Below, one piece after another: positions 63,229-64,000 of a stretch of DNA of 64,000 bases. The notes under the pieces are model-generated. The model ran no database searches. It was not told the DNA's origin and saw nothing but the letters and a program-made list of their open reading frames with translations. The stretch covers positions 19,888,977-19,952,976 of the forward strand of contig OY970828.1 in NCBI GenBank assembly GCA_963853835.1, in the 5' to 3' direction. The stretch is from Calendula officinalis. Its lineage: Eukaryota; Streptophyta; Magnoliopsida; Asterales; Asteraceae. Positions within the stretch are counted from its first letter, which is position 1; each line of letters opens with the position of its first letter. Position numbers and translations under genes: made by a program.

Positions 63229-64000
63229 TTATATCTAGTGGTCAAAATCATTCACGAGGCATTCGTATGGGTTCTAGACACCAATTACAGTTTAAAAATG
63301 GATACTTATAGGTTATTAGTCATAGCTAGTAGTTATAAAGGTTTACGGGCCATTTGTATGAGTTATCAACACCCATTACAATTCAAAAAATGGATACTAA
63401 TAGGTTATTGGATATAGCTAGTGGTTATAATGGTTCACGGGTCATTCCTATAGGCTATGGACGCTAATTACGGTTTAAAAAGGATACTTATAGGTTATTG
63501 GTCGAAGCTAGTTGTTATAATGGTTCACGGGCCAGTCGTATGGGTAATTGACACCAATTAAGGTTTAAAATGGATACTTATAGGTTATTAGTCATAGCTA
63601 GTGGTCAAAATCGTTCACGGGGCATTCGTATGGGTTCTAGACACGAATTAGGGTTAAAAAAATGGATACTTATAGGTTATTGGTCATAGCTCGTGGTTAT
63701 AATGGTTCACGGGTCATTTGTATGGGTTATCAACACCAATTACAGTTTAAAAAATGGATACTTATAGGTTATTGGTTATAGCTAGTGGTTATAATGGTTC
63801 ACAGGCCATTCGTAAGGGCTATGGACGCCAATTACGGTTTAACATGGATACTTGTAGGTTATTGGTCATAGCTAGTGGTCAAAATCATTCACGGGGCATT
63901 CGTATGGGTTCTAGACACCAATTACAATTTAATAAATGGATACTTATAGGTTATCGGACATAGCTAGTGGTTATAATGGTTCACGGGCTAATCGTATGGG

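Larger units (their letters stand above)
42801..64000 (+). repeat. copy 2 of the tandem segmental duplication (incomplete)
   Basis: Begins with 943 bp of SIRE 3' end (about 11 mismatches against 11089-12031), followed by the same LTR/satellite junction. Order with copy 1 is kept out to 63.96 kb, where the satellite after the second copia's insertion point is matched. It runs off the window. Confidence 0.8.
43744..64000 (+). repeat. satellite array, block 3
   Basis: About 223 monomers in the same orientation, extending beyond the window. Contains the 4710, 2627 and 1541 bp higher-order units and the empty counterpart of the copia insertion site. No gene or other element seen. Confidence 0.95.

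Noticed and set aside
12258..63963. Dozens of short forward open frames (60-125 codons) in the satellite, many beginning MDTYRLL or MVIMVHG
   Set aside because: They are tandem translations of the 90 bp monomer in different frames, end wherever a 91-92 bp monomer or TAG occurs, and overlap each other. There is no promoter or unique sequence.
12032..64000. CRISPR-like array because of regular repeats
   Set aside because: Monomers are contiguous with no unique spacers, and the context is eukaryotic.
12032..64000. CENP-B-box-like motif in the satellite (TTCGTATGGG)
   Set aside because: The spacing and the required CGGGA part do not match; no support for a CENP-B box.

Overview
The window is repeat-dense DNA from a plant nuclear genome, most likely a eudicot. 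It holds nested LTR retrotransposons and a long array of a roughly 90-91 bp satellite. I see no host gene, tRNA, rRNA or CRISPR array. The plant assignment rests on the Ty1/copia domain motifs, a copia element with an extra 3' open reading frame as in the SIRE lineage, a primer-binding site matching plant initiator tRNA-Met, and the satellite organisation. I do not recognise the satellite family or the species. All comparisons were made by eye; no alignment or search was run.

Layout. 1-1153: 3' part of a Ty3/gypsy-like LTR (LTR B). 1154-1765: 3' part of a second gypsy-like LTR (LTR A), apparently interrupted by LTR B. 1766-12031: the 3' four-fifths of a decayed SIRE-type copia element (gag, protease, integrase, RT, RNase H, a long broken extra ORF, polypurine tract, 485 bp 3' LTR). 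12032-25578: satellite. 25579-33588: a nearly complete, young but coding-defective second copia element, flanked by a 5 bp target duplication (ATTGG) and inserted in the satellite. 33589-42800: satellite. 42801-43743: a second copy of only the last 943 bp of the SIRE element. 43744-64000: satellite, running off the window. Satellite totals about 43 kb, or roughly 470 monomers.

The main architectural result is that 42801 onward is a tandem segmental copy of 11089 onward, offset 31,712 bp. It shares the SIRE 3' end and the same LTR/satellite junction, and it contains an empty counterpart (63224-63228) of the second copia insertion site. The order of events can therefore be read: SIRE insertion in satellite, tandem duplication of about 24 kb, insertion of the second copia in one copy only, then local higher-order amplifications (units of about 927, 999, 1538, 1541, 2085, 2627 and 4710 bp). 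The 2627 bp duplication is almost identical between copies and must be very recent.

At small scale the retroelements carry structured signals that their genes do not explain. The second copia leader has a family of hairpins with a conserved loop and different but complementary stems. The U3 of LTR B has hairpins with covarying arms. The second copia's U3 has seven palindromes spaced 36-38 bp apart. The SIRE element carries about 30 copies of the heptamer ATACTGA/TCAGTAT, some arranged as mutually exclusive hairpins.
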